Made by a program: the position numbers and the translations under genes
DNA from: 2-12-FULL-35-23 sp965196985
GTDB lineage: Bacteria > Pseudomonadota > Gammaproteobacteria > UBA12402
Length of the DNA stretch: 64,000 nt
NCBI GenBank assembly: GCA_965196985.1
Contig: CBDALO010000043.1
Span: forward strand, 62,001-126,000
Direction: 5' to 3'
The notes under the pieces: generated by a model
What the model saw: the letters and a program-made list of their open reading frames with translations, nothing else
What the model was told of the DNA's origin: nothing
Database searches by the model: none
Shown: piece by piece, positions 36,951 to 47,778 of the stretch
Layout of the letters: every line of letters begins with the position of its first letter
How positions within the stretch are numbered: position 1 is the stretch's first letter

Positions 36951-37936
36951 TCAACTTAAGTATCTAGGTGATCCGCTCCACTGGTCATCAATTTCCACTA
37001 AAACAGCTGATACGAGCCTTAGGCACGATTCAGTATTAGGGAAAATTCCAACTGTATGCGTCCTTCTTTTTACCTCTCTGTTTACGCGCTCAGCTATGTT
37101 ACTGGTTCTTAATCTTTTTTGATGCGGCCTGTCAAAGTTCATCACTACTAAGCCCTCCGGTATATTCACTTCCAACCAAGAAGAAAGCTCTGGTGCTGTT
37201 TGCTGATATTTATCTACCGCCATAGCCAATAGTCTTTCCGACTCATGAATGTTTGAGGCATTAAATATAGCTGTAATCTCCTCAGCTACTGGTTCCTTCA
37301 TTGAGCGCTTTGGTATGTGAGCCTGAGCATTTTGCTGCAAATGAAATTGGCAGCGTTGCCAAGGAACACTGGGGAACACAGCTCTTCTAGCGGCTTTTAG
37401 GCCAGTATGAGCGTCGCTAGTAATCAACTCAATACCATGTATACCTCGCTCAACCAACTGCTGAAGAAAATCACGCCAATGTACCTCAGCCTCTGATAAC
37501 GCAACAGAAACACCTAGCACTGTTCTCTTGCCGGTTGATTCATCAAAGCCATAGGCTATCAATACCGCACAGTCTTGTACTGTGCCGCTAGTGCGCACCT
37601 TCTCATAACGTGCATCTAGCCAAAGATATTTTATCTTTCCTAACGGCTTATTTCGCCATTTCTTTAAATCTTCATCCAACAATTTAGGGCAACGGCTTAC
37701 CTCTGTGCTTGAAATATCTGTTCCACAGAGTTGCTTTAGCACCTTTTCAACTTTGCGCGAGGAAACCCCATGCACATATATTTCAGCGACAGCCAGCTTA
37801 AGTGCTCTATCAGAGCGTACACCTCGCTCTAAGACTGATGGATAGAAGGCTTCATTGGAGTCTCTAACCTGCGGTATCTGTAGCTCAAGCTGACCTTGAC
37901 CTGTGTTAATTAACCTTGGTTTAAAGCCGTTCGCAT
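36951..37936 (-). pseudogene. IS256-family transposase, C-terminal 80 percent
   Basis: Reading from the transposon end: NANGFKPRLINTG to the C-terminus. Core motifs are YLWLDARYEKVR, ITSDAHTGLKAARR, CQFHLQQNAQAH and LRTSNIAERVNREVKRRT with the catalytic Glu. The missing 5' part is at 45433-45617, next to transposon copy C. The two halves were one gene split by transposon insertion and then moved apart by an inversion. Confidence 0.88.
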
Positions 37937-38002
37937 TGTAACGTCCCACAATAATTTAGAGAAACCATCTCAACCTATTTTGCGTGAGATGGTGTCAAAT
38001 AG

Positions 38003-38794
38003 TTAACCTTTTAGCTCATGAATTGCCTGATTAATGACATCATCCGGTATATGGTTTAAATTCATATTAGCGGCGATTAGCAACGCATGTCGCATGAGCC
38101 TATCAACATAACGAAGCCTACCTTTTGTGGCCATGTGTACTGCACGAATACCTGTTTCAGTGAATAAGCTGCTGCTCATTCCTGCCTTCTCAAAAGCAGC
38201 GTGAATAATGCTCTCAAAATCCCTGCTATCTTCAATTGCATGCCACCTAATAAAGCACTGAATTCTAGAGTTGATAGGTTCATAGGCTGGTCTCTGCAAT
38301 GTTGCTAGAAGTGATGGGAGTCCACATAAGATAATCGTCATGACGTCTTTGCTGTCAAAACTGAAATTAAGGAAGTCAGGTAATCGTAGAATGAAATCAT
38401 TACTAAGCTGATGCGCCTCGTCTAGGATCCAAATAGGCTGAACGTTTTTATCATGGTAGAGCGCGATCAAGCTCTGCTTCAAGTCTCTCCAAAGTTTAGA
38501 GAATCGGTAATAGTTTTCTAAACCTAGATTTTCGGCAAGCTGAGAGTACACATCAAATGACCGAAAGTGAGTGTCTGATTGATAAATGACTTGATGGGTC
38601 AGCGGGTTGAGTTTATTGCTCCAGTATCTTAGCGCCGTGGTCTTTCCTGTCCCTGAGTCGCCAGTAATCACTGCTAAGCCGCGTGTTTCTAGCAAACCAT
38701 TAAGTTGCTGCTCTAGTCGCTTTGACTGCGCCAATTCAATAATGTTTGATTTACCCAATGGATCAAATTTCAAGCCAAAATGTTGAAGATACAT
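38003..38794 (-). CDS. ExeA/TniB-like AAA ATPase (copy B)
   Basis: As the copy at 9604-10395 but with canonical Walker A GDSGTGKTT and YSQLAE. Start placed at the second ATG for ribosome-site spacing. Probably functional. Confidence 0.85.
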   Translation of the reverse strand: MYLQHFGLKFDPLGKSNIIELAQSKRLEQQLNGLLETRGLAVITGDSGTGKTTALRYWSNKLNPLTHQVIYQSDTHFRSFDVYSQLAENLGLENYYRFSKLWRDLKQSLIALYHDKNVQPIWILDEAHQLSNDFILRLPDFLNFSFDSKDVMTIILCGLPSLLATLQRPAYEPINSRIQCFIRWHAIEDSRDFESIIHAAFEKAGMSSSLFTETGIRAVHMATKGRLRYVDRLMRHALLIAANMNLNHIPDDVINQAIHELKG

Positions 38795-38807
38795 CTTACT
38801 CATCCTT

Positions 38808-39055
38808 GTATCTTAAATAACTGTAGAGATATGACAATATTGCTACAATCCCAAGGATGCTTGGGTAGGCGGAAGGTGAAGCCGTGTTCGTCCTTAGGAT
38901 TTAATCCTGTTGAGGAGATTTAGCTCCCTTCCACCCTCATAAGTTCATGAGATCGAACGGTATCTTAGGCCATTGTGAGCCTGTATTTGCAAGGTTGATC
39001 CGAACTATGATTTCCCAAGTTTGTTAGTGTAATAAAATTTAAGAGGCTCTAGCAA
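38808..39055 (+). ncRNA. Candidate IS110 bridge RNA region (copy B)
   Basis: Same sequence as 9343-9590, upstream of and codirectional with the IS110 gene of this copy. Confidence 0.5.
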
Positions 39056-40006
39056 ATGAAAAAAAATTGTGTTGGTATTGATATTGCAAAATCTGATTTT
39101 GTTGCTGCTATCACCACTAGCGGAAAAGATCACGTTAAACATTTTAATAATAATCCTGAGGGCTTTTCTGAGTTATTAGAATGGACGCAATCTTTATCTG
39201 ATCAGTCACTTCATTTTTGCATGGAATCAACAGGTAAATACGGTAATGCATTGGCTCTTTATTTACATAGTGAGAAGTGTGATGTCAGTATAATTAATCC
39301 TGCACGAATAAAGTTTTTTATGAAAGGACAGCTAATACGAAACAAGACCGACAAGGCCGATGCGGTCAGTATTAAGGACTATTCAAATCATTTTACTCCA
39401 ACGCTATGGCAGCCTTTGCCAGCTAATATAGAGGCTCTAAGAGCTTTGATACAGAGATCTGAAGTATTAACCTCCCAAGTCAGCAATGAACAAAACAGGC
39501 TGGAGCTAGCGGAAGAAACAATTATTAGCTCTATACAAAATCATATCGATTATATGGAAAAAGAAATTTTACGACTGCAGGAAGAAATTAGTAAGCTGAT
39601 CGCGAGTGATGATGATCTGAAGAATAACACAGAGCTGCTTAAAAGCATCCCAGGCATTGGTGATAAAACCGCTCAAACACTAACTGCTTTTTTTAATAAT
39701 ATTGAAAGATTTTCTGGCGCAAAACAATTGGCTGCTCATATTGGTTTAAATCCCAGCCAGTCACAATCAGGCACTTCATTGAATTCATCACGGCTCTCAA
39801 AGGTTGGTAGTGCTTGGTTGCGAAAGGCGCTTTACATGCCGGCATTAGTGGCTATAAGGCATAATCCTATTTTGAAGAAATTTTATGAAAAGCTGCTCAA
39901 AAAAGGCAAGCCAAAGAAGCTAGCCATTTGTGCTGTTATGAGAAAAATGGTGCATATGATTTATGGCATCCTAAAAACACAGCAGCCATTTTCAGCGGAT
40001 GCCTAG
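39056..40006 (+). CDS. IS110-family transposase (copy B)
   Basis: 316 residues, identical to the copy at 8392-9342; DEDD and serine-region motifs intact. Confidence 0.92.
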   Translation: MKKNCVGIDIAKSDFVAAITTSGKDHVKHFNNNPEGFSELLEWTQSLSDQSLHFCMESTGKYGNALALYLHSEKCDVSIINPARIKFFMKGQLIRNKTDKADAVSIKDYSNHFTPTLWQPLPANIEALRALIQRSEVLTSQVSNEQNRLELAEETIISSIQNHIDYMEKEILRLQEEISKLIASDDDLKNNTELLKSIPGIGDKTAQTLTAFFNNIERFSGAKQLAAHIGLNPSQSQSGTSLNSSRLSKVGSAWLRKALYMPALVAIRHNPILKKFYEKLLKKGKPKKLAICAVMRKMVHMIYGILKTQQPFSADA

Positions 40007-40034
40007 TAAAAATTTTACAATTTATTGTTGACGT

Positions 40035-41372
40035 TTAAGACGGTATCTCCTCAGTGATATCCAAATCCTCTTTAACTTGGTTATAAACAATCTCAACTAG
40101 AGAGGTTTTTCTTGCTGGTTGTTCCGGCATCTGAGGTCTAGCTCGGGTTCTAGAAAGGTTGTTATGTTTGTCCAGCTCTCCCACTGCACCAAGGTATTGA
40201 TATTCCAATGATTCGACGTGACGGGCGGAGTCACTATGCGGATCAACCACTAAATAAACCTCTTGTTGAGCCAGTTCAAATGGAACTTCAAAGAGTCGAT
40301 TATTCCAGCTTACCGTGCCATCCTTCCTGACTCGGCGCTTAATGCGATGCAGGAAGTAATCATCTAGCTTATCGGCCAAACAACCTAACGGCTGAATTTT
40401 AGTGAGGTCTTGCTGATAGCGTTGTAACGGGGTCATCTTGTCAGGCAGGGCGCTTTGCGAGGCTTGATGATAAACACGCTCAACCCAAGCCCAAAATCGA
40501 TCATTCAGCGCATTGAAACTATGAATGGAATCCAGGTTGCATTCAGCTAGGAATTGCTCGCGTACTGTTCTATGCCAACGCTCTAGTTTGCCTTTGCTTT
40601 GCGGTTCATAGGGCCTGCCGTAAATCAATTGAATTTTCAAACGAGCACAAATGGTTTGCAACGTTTTAGCACGGTAGGCAGGGCCGTTGTCAATGATGAG
40701 CTTAACAGGAAGCCCACGTTTGAGTAATGCCTCTTTCAACACATGCTCAATAGTAATGGCACTCTCATCAGTACAAAATTTACTGTGACAGACCAACCTT
40801 GAGGCATCATCAAAAATACTCACCAAATAGCTTTTAACTCTTCTTTGGCCATCGTAAATCGTTGGACCATGCATGACATCGCCATACCAAATATCACAAG
40901 CTGTGAGCGCCTCAAATGAGCGGCGCTCAATTTGGTTAGAAGGTGTGACTGTTCTTTTAGACAGGCCGTGTTTTACTAATAAGCGGTGAACTGTTGCGTG
41001 AGATAATTCACCTCGTGCTACCTTCCCTTGAGTTTCTAAGAATTTAATCACGGTCGGAATTGATCTTGAAGGGCTTTCCTGTTTAGTGGAAATAATTAAC
41101 TCTTGTAGCTCTGGATTGATGTGACACTGGCCTTTGTCTCGTCGAGTTTTAGGAACTAATCCATCAATACCCTGCTTTAACCAGGCGTAATACCAATTCT
41201 CAATTGTTTTAGCACTGAGGTGAACACGCTTACTACCTGGAATGTTGTAGGTTTGCCGGGACAACCTTTTAATAATGCTCTTGAGCTCACCATGCTCAAA
41301 ACTATTTCGGCTACATAGCTCACCTAAAACACTTAGGCGAAACAGTGCTGTTGGGTGAATGGGCTTGGTCAT
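40035..41372 (-). CDS. DDE integrase-type transposase (copy B)
   Basis: 445 residues. Differs from copies A and C by RLSRQ (for RLSQQ) and IKFLE (for IKLLE). Catalytic motifs as in copy A. Confidence 0.85.
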   Translation of the reverse strand: MTKPIHPTALFRLSVLGELCSRNSFEHGELKSIIKRLSRQTYNIPGSKRVHLSAKTIENWYYAWLKQGIDGLVPKTRRDKGQCHINPELQELIISTKQESPSRSIPTVIKFLETQGKVARGELSHATVHRLLVKHGLSKRTVTPSNQIERRSFEALTACDIWYGDVMHGPTIYDGQRRVKSYLVSIFDDASRLVCHSKFCTDESAITIEHVLKEALLKRGLPVKLIIDNGPAYRAKTLQTICARLKIQLIYGRPYEPQSKGKLERWHRTVREQFLAECNLDSIHSFNALNDRFWAWVERVYHQASQSALPDKMTPLQRYQQDLTKIQPLGCLADKLDDYFLHRIKRRVRKDGTVSWNNRLFEVPFELAQQEVYLVVDPHSDSARHVESLEYQYLGAVGELDKHNNLSRTRARPQMPEQPARKTSLVEIVYNQVKEDLDITEEIPS

Positions 41373-41506
41373 TTTGCAATTCCTGTGTGATTTAACTACT
41401 TGCAATGAGTTAATCACAACTTGAGTTGAGAATGCTACGCTCAAACTGTGTGGGGTCGTGAGGTTTACAGAAAATATCCATCTCAACTTTTTTTCACGTT
41501 AATTAA

Positions 41507-42051
41507 TTATGGGATGCTCACTCCTGTGTTGTTAAGAAAAAGCATGATGCTCGATAAATCATGCTCACCAAGGCAGGCCAACCAAAACGCTTGTGGATCA
41601 CTATGTCGCCCAAGCTGTAACCACAACGGATGTGCTTTGATATGGAAGGAGTAATCAACGAAGTGGTCAACCAACCAGTGAAACCACCTAGCAACGGTGT
41701 GTCGACTAACACCTTGCTCCTGACCTGATGAGCTAATACTTTTCCCAGGAGCACGCTCATTAACACTGCCTGCTGAACTGACCAGCAATACCAACGCTTT
41801 GGAGAAAGTATCTCAGGTAGGGTTGAACAAGTACGTTTACATTGATGACAATAAAATCTCAAAACAGGGGTGGGATTTAAAGAGCGTCCTTTACCTGGGT
41901 TCCTATCTGGTTTTCGATCATATGATCCATGTGACCATAGTCCACCTGCACCGCAATGGCTGCACTGCTCTGGCCTTAGTAGCTCTGGATTTTTTTTCAG
42001 CAGGATCAGGTAATCACTCAGGCTTTTAATCGCTTTTATGATTCTGCGCAT
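41507..42051 (-). CDS. Zinc-ribbon/HTH protein, probable -1 frameshift (copy B)
   Basis: As copy A; the slippery heptamer is complementary to 41740-41746. Confidence 0.6.
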
Positions 42052-42167
42052 GACTAATTTCACTATAGTTTTTATATCAAGTTATTTTACCTTGATAGGT
42101 TACTAAAAACCTTGTTTATTATGAGATAAAACTAGCTCAATTCCCCTAAATAAAGATAGACGTAACA

Positions 42168-42372
42168 CTATGCCTTCGCTAGCGGAATTAATTACCATCC
42201 GCTCATCACAGGCGCAGTAAACTAAAGAGAGCGCAGCATGAGCATCATGCTGAAATAAGACGGATACCTATTCTATGCCTTCGCTAGCGGAATTAATTAC
42301 CATCCGCTCATCACAGGCGCAGTAAACTAAAGAGAGCGCAGCATGAGCATCATGCTGAAATAAGACGGATAC
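42168..42372 (+). repeat. Two nested IS66-like 3' tails
   Basis: 42168-42267 and 42268-42372 each carry the last codons (reverse complement PSLAELITIRSSQAQ-stop) and terminus of an IS66-like element. The inner tail ends ACGGATAC and the outer resumes CTATTCTATGCC. They belong to the nested IS66 elements 4 and 5 at 49849-54947, from which they were separated by the inversion. Confidence 0.8.
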
Positions 42373-42541
42373 AGCAAGGTGGTGTTACGGTTGCACCTAA
42401 GCCTTTACATATCCTACCTAAGGCCGAGGCGTCTGAATCATTACTAGCGCATTTAGTGTCTAGTAAAATCAGGGATAGACAACCCTTTTATCATTTAGAA
42501 AAACAACTACGCTCACAATACGGCGTCAATCTATCCAAGCT
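42373..42541 (+). pseudogene. Fragment of a different IS66-family transposase
   Basis: GGVTVAPKPLHILPKAEASE and LLAHLVSSKIRDRQPFYHLEK match the region after the zinc finger of classical IS66 TnpC. About 55 codons remain; it ends at an IS256 fragment. Confidence 0.65.
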
Positions 42542-42734
42542 TAGGTAAAGCTTCAAACCCCTCCATCGCTAAAACATGTATGGCTTCTTCGATTAAGTTC
42601 TCATTTTTATAGCAGCTCATTGTCATTCCTCTTTTTTGGTTAAGTTTACCTTAAAAGGAATTTCTAATCTGACTGAGTCGCCTGCTTATTTTCAGCAAGT
42701 CAATGGAATTTACAGAAAGGATGGCGCACTAGCC
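42541..42734 (-). pseudogene. IS256 left-end fragment
   Basis: The first about 30 codons (MSCYKNENLIEEAIHVLAME) and the left terminus (to GGCGCACTAGCC at 42734). It truncates the upstream part of the ankyrin-repeat gene. Confidence 0.75.
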
Positions 42735-45244
42735 TTGATCAAGCCCTCATCATACTAATAAATAACAAACATTTCCTAGTGAAGGAGAAGGACACACCAC
42801 ATTTATGGCTTGATGAAAAAGAAAGGTGGACTTTTTTAACCTCTCTCGCAAAATATGGTAACGGTCAAATCATTAACATTGCATTGCAAAAATTAGACAC
42901 CGCCTTTGGCGGCAAGAACACTGACGGCTTTCGCGCGTTTCTGACTCAACCGAATAAAGATCAGTTCTCCCCCTTGAATACTGCTTCGAAAGAAGGTCAC
43001 CTCGAGGTGGTGAAAGACTTAATCGCGGCGGCCGACACCGCCTTTGGCGGCAAGAACACTGACGGCTTTCGCGCGTTTCTGACTCAACCGAATAAAGATC
43101 AGTTCTCCCCCTTGAATTCTGCTGCTTGTGCGGGTCACCTCGAGGTGGTGAAAGACTTAATCGCGGCGGCCGACACCGCCTTTGGCGGCAAGAACACTGA
43201 CGGCTTTCGCGCGTTTCTGACTCATACCGAATAAAGATCAGTTCTCCCCCTTGAATACTGCTTCGAAAGAAGGTCACCTCGAGGTGGTGAAAGACTTAAT
43301 CGCGGTGGCCGACACCGCCTTTGGCGGCAAGAACACTGACGGCTTTCGCGCGTTTCTGACTCAACCGAATAAGATCAGTTCTCCCCCTTGAATTCTGCTG
43401 CTTGTGCGGGTCACCTCGATGTGGTGAAAGACTTAATCGCGGCGGCCGACACCGCCTTTGGCGGCAAGAACACTGACGGCTTTCGCGCGTTTCTGACTCA
43501 ACCGAATAAAGATCAGTTCTCCCCCTTGAATTCTGCTGCTTGTGCGGGTCACCTCGAGGTGGTGAAAGACTTAATCGCGGTGGCCGACACCGCCTTTGGC
43601 GGCAAGAACACTGACGGCTTTCGCGCGTTTCTGACTCAACCGAATAAAGATCAGTTCTCCCCCTTGAATTCTGCTGCTTGTGCGGGTCACCTCGAGGTGG
43701 TGAAAGACTTAATCGCGGCGGCCGACACCGCCTTTGGCGGCAAGAACACTGACGGCTTTCGCGCGTTTCTGACTCAACCGAATAAAGATCAGTTCTCCCC
43801 CTTGAATTCTGCTGCTTGTGCGGGTCACCTCGAGGTGGTGAAAGACTTAATCGCGGCGGCCGACACCGCCTTTGGCGGCAAGAACACTGACGGCTTTCGC
43901 GCGTTTCTGACTCAACCGAATAAAGATCAGTTCTCCCCCTTGAATTCTGCTGCTTGTGCGGGTCACCTCGAGGTGGTGAAAGACTTAATCGCGGCGGCCG
44001 ACACCGCCTTTGGCGGCAAGAACACTGACGGCTTTCGCGCGTTTCTGACTCAACCGAATAAAGATCAGTTCTCCCCCTTGAATTCTGCTGCTTGTGCGGG
44101 TCACCTCGAGGTGGTGAAAGACTTAATCGCGGCGGCCGACACCGCCTTTGGCGGCAAGAACACTGACGGCTTTCGCGCGTTTCTGACTCAACCGAATAAA
44201 GATCAGTTCTCCCCCTTGAATTCTGCTGCTTGTGCGGGTCACCTCGAGGTGGTGAAAGACTTAATCGCGGCGGCCGACACCGCCTTTGGCGGCAAGAACA
44301 CTGACGGCTTTCGCGCGTTTCTGACTCAACCGAATAAAGATCAGTTCTCCCCCTTGAATTCTGCTGCTTGAAAGAAGGTCACCTCGAGGTGGTGAAAGAC
44401 TTAATCGCGGCGGCCGACACCGCCTTTGGCGGCAAGAACACTGACGGCTTTCGCGCGTTTCTGACTCATAAAGATAAAGATCAGTTCTCCCCCTTCGAAA
44501 GAAGGTCACCTCGAGGTGGTGAAAGACTTAATCGCGGCGGCCGACACCGCCTTTGGCGGCAAGAACACTGACGGCTTTCGCGCGTTTCTGACTCAACCGA
44601 ATAAAGATCAGTTCTCCCCCTTGAATTCTGCTGCTTGTGCGGGTCACCTCGAGGTGGTGAAAGACTTAATCGCGGCGGCCGACACCGCCTTTGGCGGCAA
44701 GAACACTGACGGCTTTCGCGCGTTTCTGACTCAACCGAATAAAGATCAGTTCTCCCCCTTGAATACTGCTTCGAAAGAAGGTCACCTCGAGGTGGTGAAA
44801 GACTTAATCGCGGCGGCCGACACCGCCTTTGGCGGCAAGGACAGCTCTCAATTTAATGCTTTTTTAGAACAAATAAATAATCATGGCTTTACTCCATTAA
44901 ATGCTGCAGCAAATTCAGCTAAGCAAAGAAGAAATACTACTACTTTGTTTTCTAGTATTTGCACCATTCTTTTATCGAAAGGCGCAGATCCAGATAAAAA
45001 AAATAAACGTGGTTTTTCTGCACGACAAAACTGGCGAGCCTTTTCATGGCCTGATCAATCTAGGCAACCATTGATAAACAATCAATACACCAATCCTAAT
45101 AACAGAGTGTTAAAATTAAATAGTGGCGCCCACCAATCAAACAACAGCTCAACTTTTTTCAAGCGTGGTCATACAAACACTAACTATGGAAATAGATGCT
45201 CAACAGGTAGGCAAAACTATGTGCGATACACAAAAAATAGTTAA
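42735..45244 (+). pseudogene. Ankyrin-repeat protein gene, 5'-truncated and frame-disrupted
   Basis: The open frame begins at the IS256 end (LDQALIILINNKHFLVKEKD..., so the true start is lost; GTG 42779 is only a possible start). It runs through 15 copies of a 138-bp unit (46 residues: GHLEVVKDLIAAADTAFGG then KNTDGFRAFLTQPNKDQFSP), an ankyrin repeat with a 13-residue extension. Residues after GKDSSQF are unique and include GFTPLNAAANSAK and a further ankyrin-like helix pair. Indels at about 43224 (+1), 43371 (-1), 44371 and 44494 throw segments out of frame but restore it. The ends stay in one frame, so the parent gene was continuous. It may encode a host-interaction protein (inference). Confidence 0.7.
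42897..44842 (+). repeat. Tandem array of 15 nearly identical 138-bp units
   Basis: Units start with GACACCGCCTTTGGCGGCAA. Most are identical in DNA, with variants GCTGCTTGTGCGGGT or ACTGCTTCGAAAGAA in the helix region. Hybrid junctions of these two variants at 44371 and 44494 show unequal recombination or assembly error. Confidence 0.9.
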
Positions 45245-45245
45245 G

Positions 45246-45269
45246 ACCCTATAAGGTTCCTTATAGGGT
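45246..45269 (+). terminator. Terminator-like hairpin after the ankyrin gene
   Basis: ACCCTATAAG and CTTATAGGGT form a perfect 10-bp stem with a 4-base loop, two bases after the stop codon. Confidence 0.7.
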
Positions 45270-45325
45270 TAAACAAATCAGTAGTGTTATTTGTATCAAT
45301 AATGTAAAGTATTTTCTCTTTTTGC

Positions 45326-45617
45326 GCTAGTGCGCCATCCTTTCTGTAAATTCCATTGACTTGCTGAAAATAAGCAGGCGACTCAGTCAGATTAGAAATT
45401 CCTTTTAAGGTAAACTTAACCAAAAAAGAGGAATGACAATGAGCTGCTATAAAAATGAGAACTTAATCGAAGAAGCCATACATGTTTTAGCGATGGAGGG
45501 GTTTGAAGCTTTACCTAAGCTTGTCTCCAGGTTGATGAATGAGGCTATGTTAATAGAAAGGGAGCGCCATTTAAATGCCAGTCCTTATGAGCGAACTGGC
45601 GATAGAAACGGATATGC
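45326..45617 (+). pseudogene. IS256-family transposase, N-terminal part split by transposon copy C
   Basis: Left end GCTAGTGCGCCATCC; gene from about 45439 encodes MSCYKNENLIEEAIHV to TGDRNGYA and then meets the transposon end TGTTACGTC. The continuation (NGFKPRL...) is at 36951-37936 next to copy B. Confidence 0.85.
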
Positions 45618-45733
45618 TGTTACGTCTATCTTTATTTAGGGGAATTGAGCTAGTTTTATCTCATAATAAACAAGGTTTTTAGTAACCTATCAAGGTAAAA
45701 TAACTTGATATAAAAACTATAGTGAAATTAGTC

Positions 45734-46278
45734 ATGCGCAGAATCATAAAAGCGATTAAAAGCCTGAGTGATTACCTGATCCTGCTGAAAAAAAATCCAG
45801 AGCTACTAAGGCCAGAGCAGTGCAGCCATTGCGGTGCAGGTGGACTATGGTCACATGGATCATATGATCGAAAACCAGATAGGAACCCAGGTAAAGGACG
45901 CTCTTTAAATCCCACCCCTGTTTTGAGATTTTATTGTCATCAATGTAAACGTACTTGTTCAACCCTACCTGAGATACTTTCTCCAAAGCGTTGGTATTGC
46001 TGGTCAGTTCAGCAGGCAGTGTTAATGAGCGTGCTCCTGGGAAAAGTATTAGCTCATCAGGTCAGGAGCAAGGTGTTAGTCGACACACTGTTGCTAGGTG
46101 GTTTCACTGGTTGGTTGACCACTTCGTTGATTACTCCTTCCATATCAAAGCACATCCGTTGTGGTTACAGCTTGGGCGACATAGTGATCCACAAGCGTTT
46201 TGGTTGGCCTGCCTTGGTGAGCATGATTTATCGAGCATCATGCTTTTTCTTAACAACACAGGAGTGAGCATCCCATAA
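45734..46278 (+). CDS. Zinc-ribbon/HTH protein, probable -1 frameshift (copy C)
   Basis: As copy A; slippery heptamer at 46039-46045. Confidence 0.6.
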
Positions 46279-46412
46279 TTAATTAACGTGAAAAAAAGTT
46301 GAGATGGATATTTTCTGTAAACCTCACGACCCCACACAGTTTGAGCGTAGCATTCTCAACTCAAGTTGTGATTAACTCATTGCAAGTAGTTAAATCACAC
46401 AGGAATTGCAAA

Positions 46413-47750
46413 ATGACCAAGCCCATTCACCCAACAGCACTGTTTCGCCTAAGTGTTTTAGGTGAGCTATGTAGCCGAAATAGTTTTGAGCATGGTGAGC
46501 TCAAGAGCATTATTAAAAGGTTGTCCCAGCAAACCTACAACATTCCAGGTAGTAAGCGTGTTCACCTCAGTGCTAAAACAATTGAGAATTGGTATTACGC
46601 CTGGTTAAAGCAGGGTATTGATGGATTAGTTCCTAAAACTCGACGAGACAAAGGCCAGTGTCACATCAATCCAGAGCTACAAGAGTTAATTATTTCCACT
46701 AAACAGGAAAGCCCTTCAAGATCAATTCCGACCGTGATTAAACTCTTAGAAACTCAAGGGAAGGTAGCACGAGGTGAATTATCTCACGCAACAGTTCACC
46801 GCTTATTAGTAAAACACGGCCTGTCTAAAAGAACAGTCACACCTTCTAACCAAATTGAGCGCCGCTCATTTGAGGCGCTCACAGCTTGTGATATTTGGTA
46901 TGGCGATGTCATGCATGGTCCAACGATTTACGATGGCCAAAGAAGAGTTAAAAGCTATTTGGTGAGTATTTTTGATGATGCCTCAAGGTTGGTCTGTCAC
47001 AGTAAATTTTGTACTGATGAGAGTGCCATTACTATTGAGCATGTGTTGAAAGAGGCATTACTCAAACGTGGGCTTCCTGTTAAGCTCATCATTGACAACG
47101 GCCCTGCCTACCGTGCTAAAACGTTGCAAACCATTTGTGCTCGTTTGAAAATTCAATTGATTTACGGCAGGCCCTATGAACCGCAAAGCAAAGGCAAACT
47201 AGAGCGTTGGCATAGAACAGTACGCGAGCAATTCCTAGCTGAATGCAACCTGGATTCCATTCATAGTTTCAATGCGCTGAATGATCGATTTTGGGCTTGG
47301 GTTGAGCGTGTTTATCATCAAGCCTCGCAAAGCGCCCTGCCTGACAAGATGACCCCGTTACAACGCTATCAGCAAGACCTCACTAAAATTCAGCCGTTAG
47401 GTTGTTTGGCCGATAAGCTAGATGATTACTTCCTGCATCGCATTAAGCGCCGAGTCAGGAAGGATGGCACGGTAAGCTGGAATAATCGACTCTTTGAAGT
47501 TCCATTTGAACTGGCTCAACAAGAGGTTTATTTAGTGGTTGATCCGCATAGTGACTCCGCCCGTCACGTCGAATCATTGGAATATCAATACCTTGGTGCA
47601 GTGGGAGAGCTGGACAAACATAACAACCTTTCTAGAACCCGAGCTAGACCTCAGATGCCGGAACAACCAGCAAGAAAAACCTCTCTAGTTGAGATTGTTT
47701 ATAACCAAGTTAAAGAGGATTTGGATATCACTGAGGAGATACCGTCTTAA
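46413..47750 (+). CDS. DDE integrase-type transposase (copy C)
   Basis: 445 residues, identical to copy A at protein level by eye. Confidence 0.85.
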   Translation: MTKPIHPTALFRLSVLGELCSRNSFEHGELKSIIKRLSQQTYNIPGSKRVHLSAKTIENWYYAWLKQGIDGLVPKTRRDKGQCHINPELQELIISTKQESPSRSIPTVIKLLETQGKVARGELSHATVHRLLVKHGLSKRTVTPSNQIERRSFEALTACDIWYGDVMHGPTIYDGQRRVKSYLVSIFDDASRLVCHSKFCTDESAITIEHVLKEALLKRGLPVKLIIDNGPAYRAKTLQTICARLKIQLIYGRPYEPQSKGKLERWHRTVREQFLAECNLDSIHSFNALNDRFWAWVERVYHQASQSALPDKMTPLQRYQQDLTKIQPLGCLADKLDDYFLHRIKRRVRKDGTVSWNNRLFEVPFELAQQEVYLVVDPHSDSARHVESLEYQYLGAVGELDKHNNLSRTRARPQMPEQPARKTSLVEIVYNQVKEDLDITEEIPS

Positions 47751-47778
47751 ACGTCAACAATAAATTGTAAAATTTTTA

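Larger units (their letters stand above)
37937..42167 (-). mobile_element. 4231-bp transposon, copy B (inverted)
   Basis: Same length and ends as copy A, in reverse orientation. The left flank is IS256 3' sequence (ATGCGAACGG on the minus strand) and the right flank is the tail of an IS66-like element. Neither flank pair makes a duplication within this copy, but each matches a flank of copy C. Confidence 0.88.

Noticed and set aside
42873..44509. Minus-strand Arg/Ser/Cys-rich frames opposite the ankyrin array
   Set aside because: Shadows of the 138-bp tandem units; no start signals and no family resemblance.
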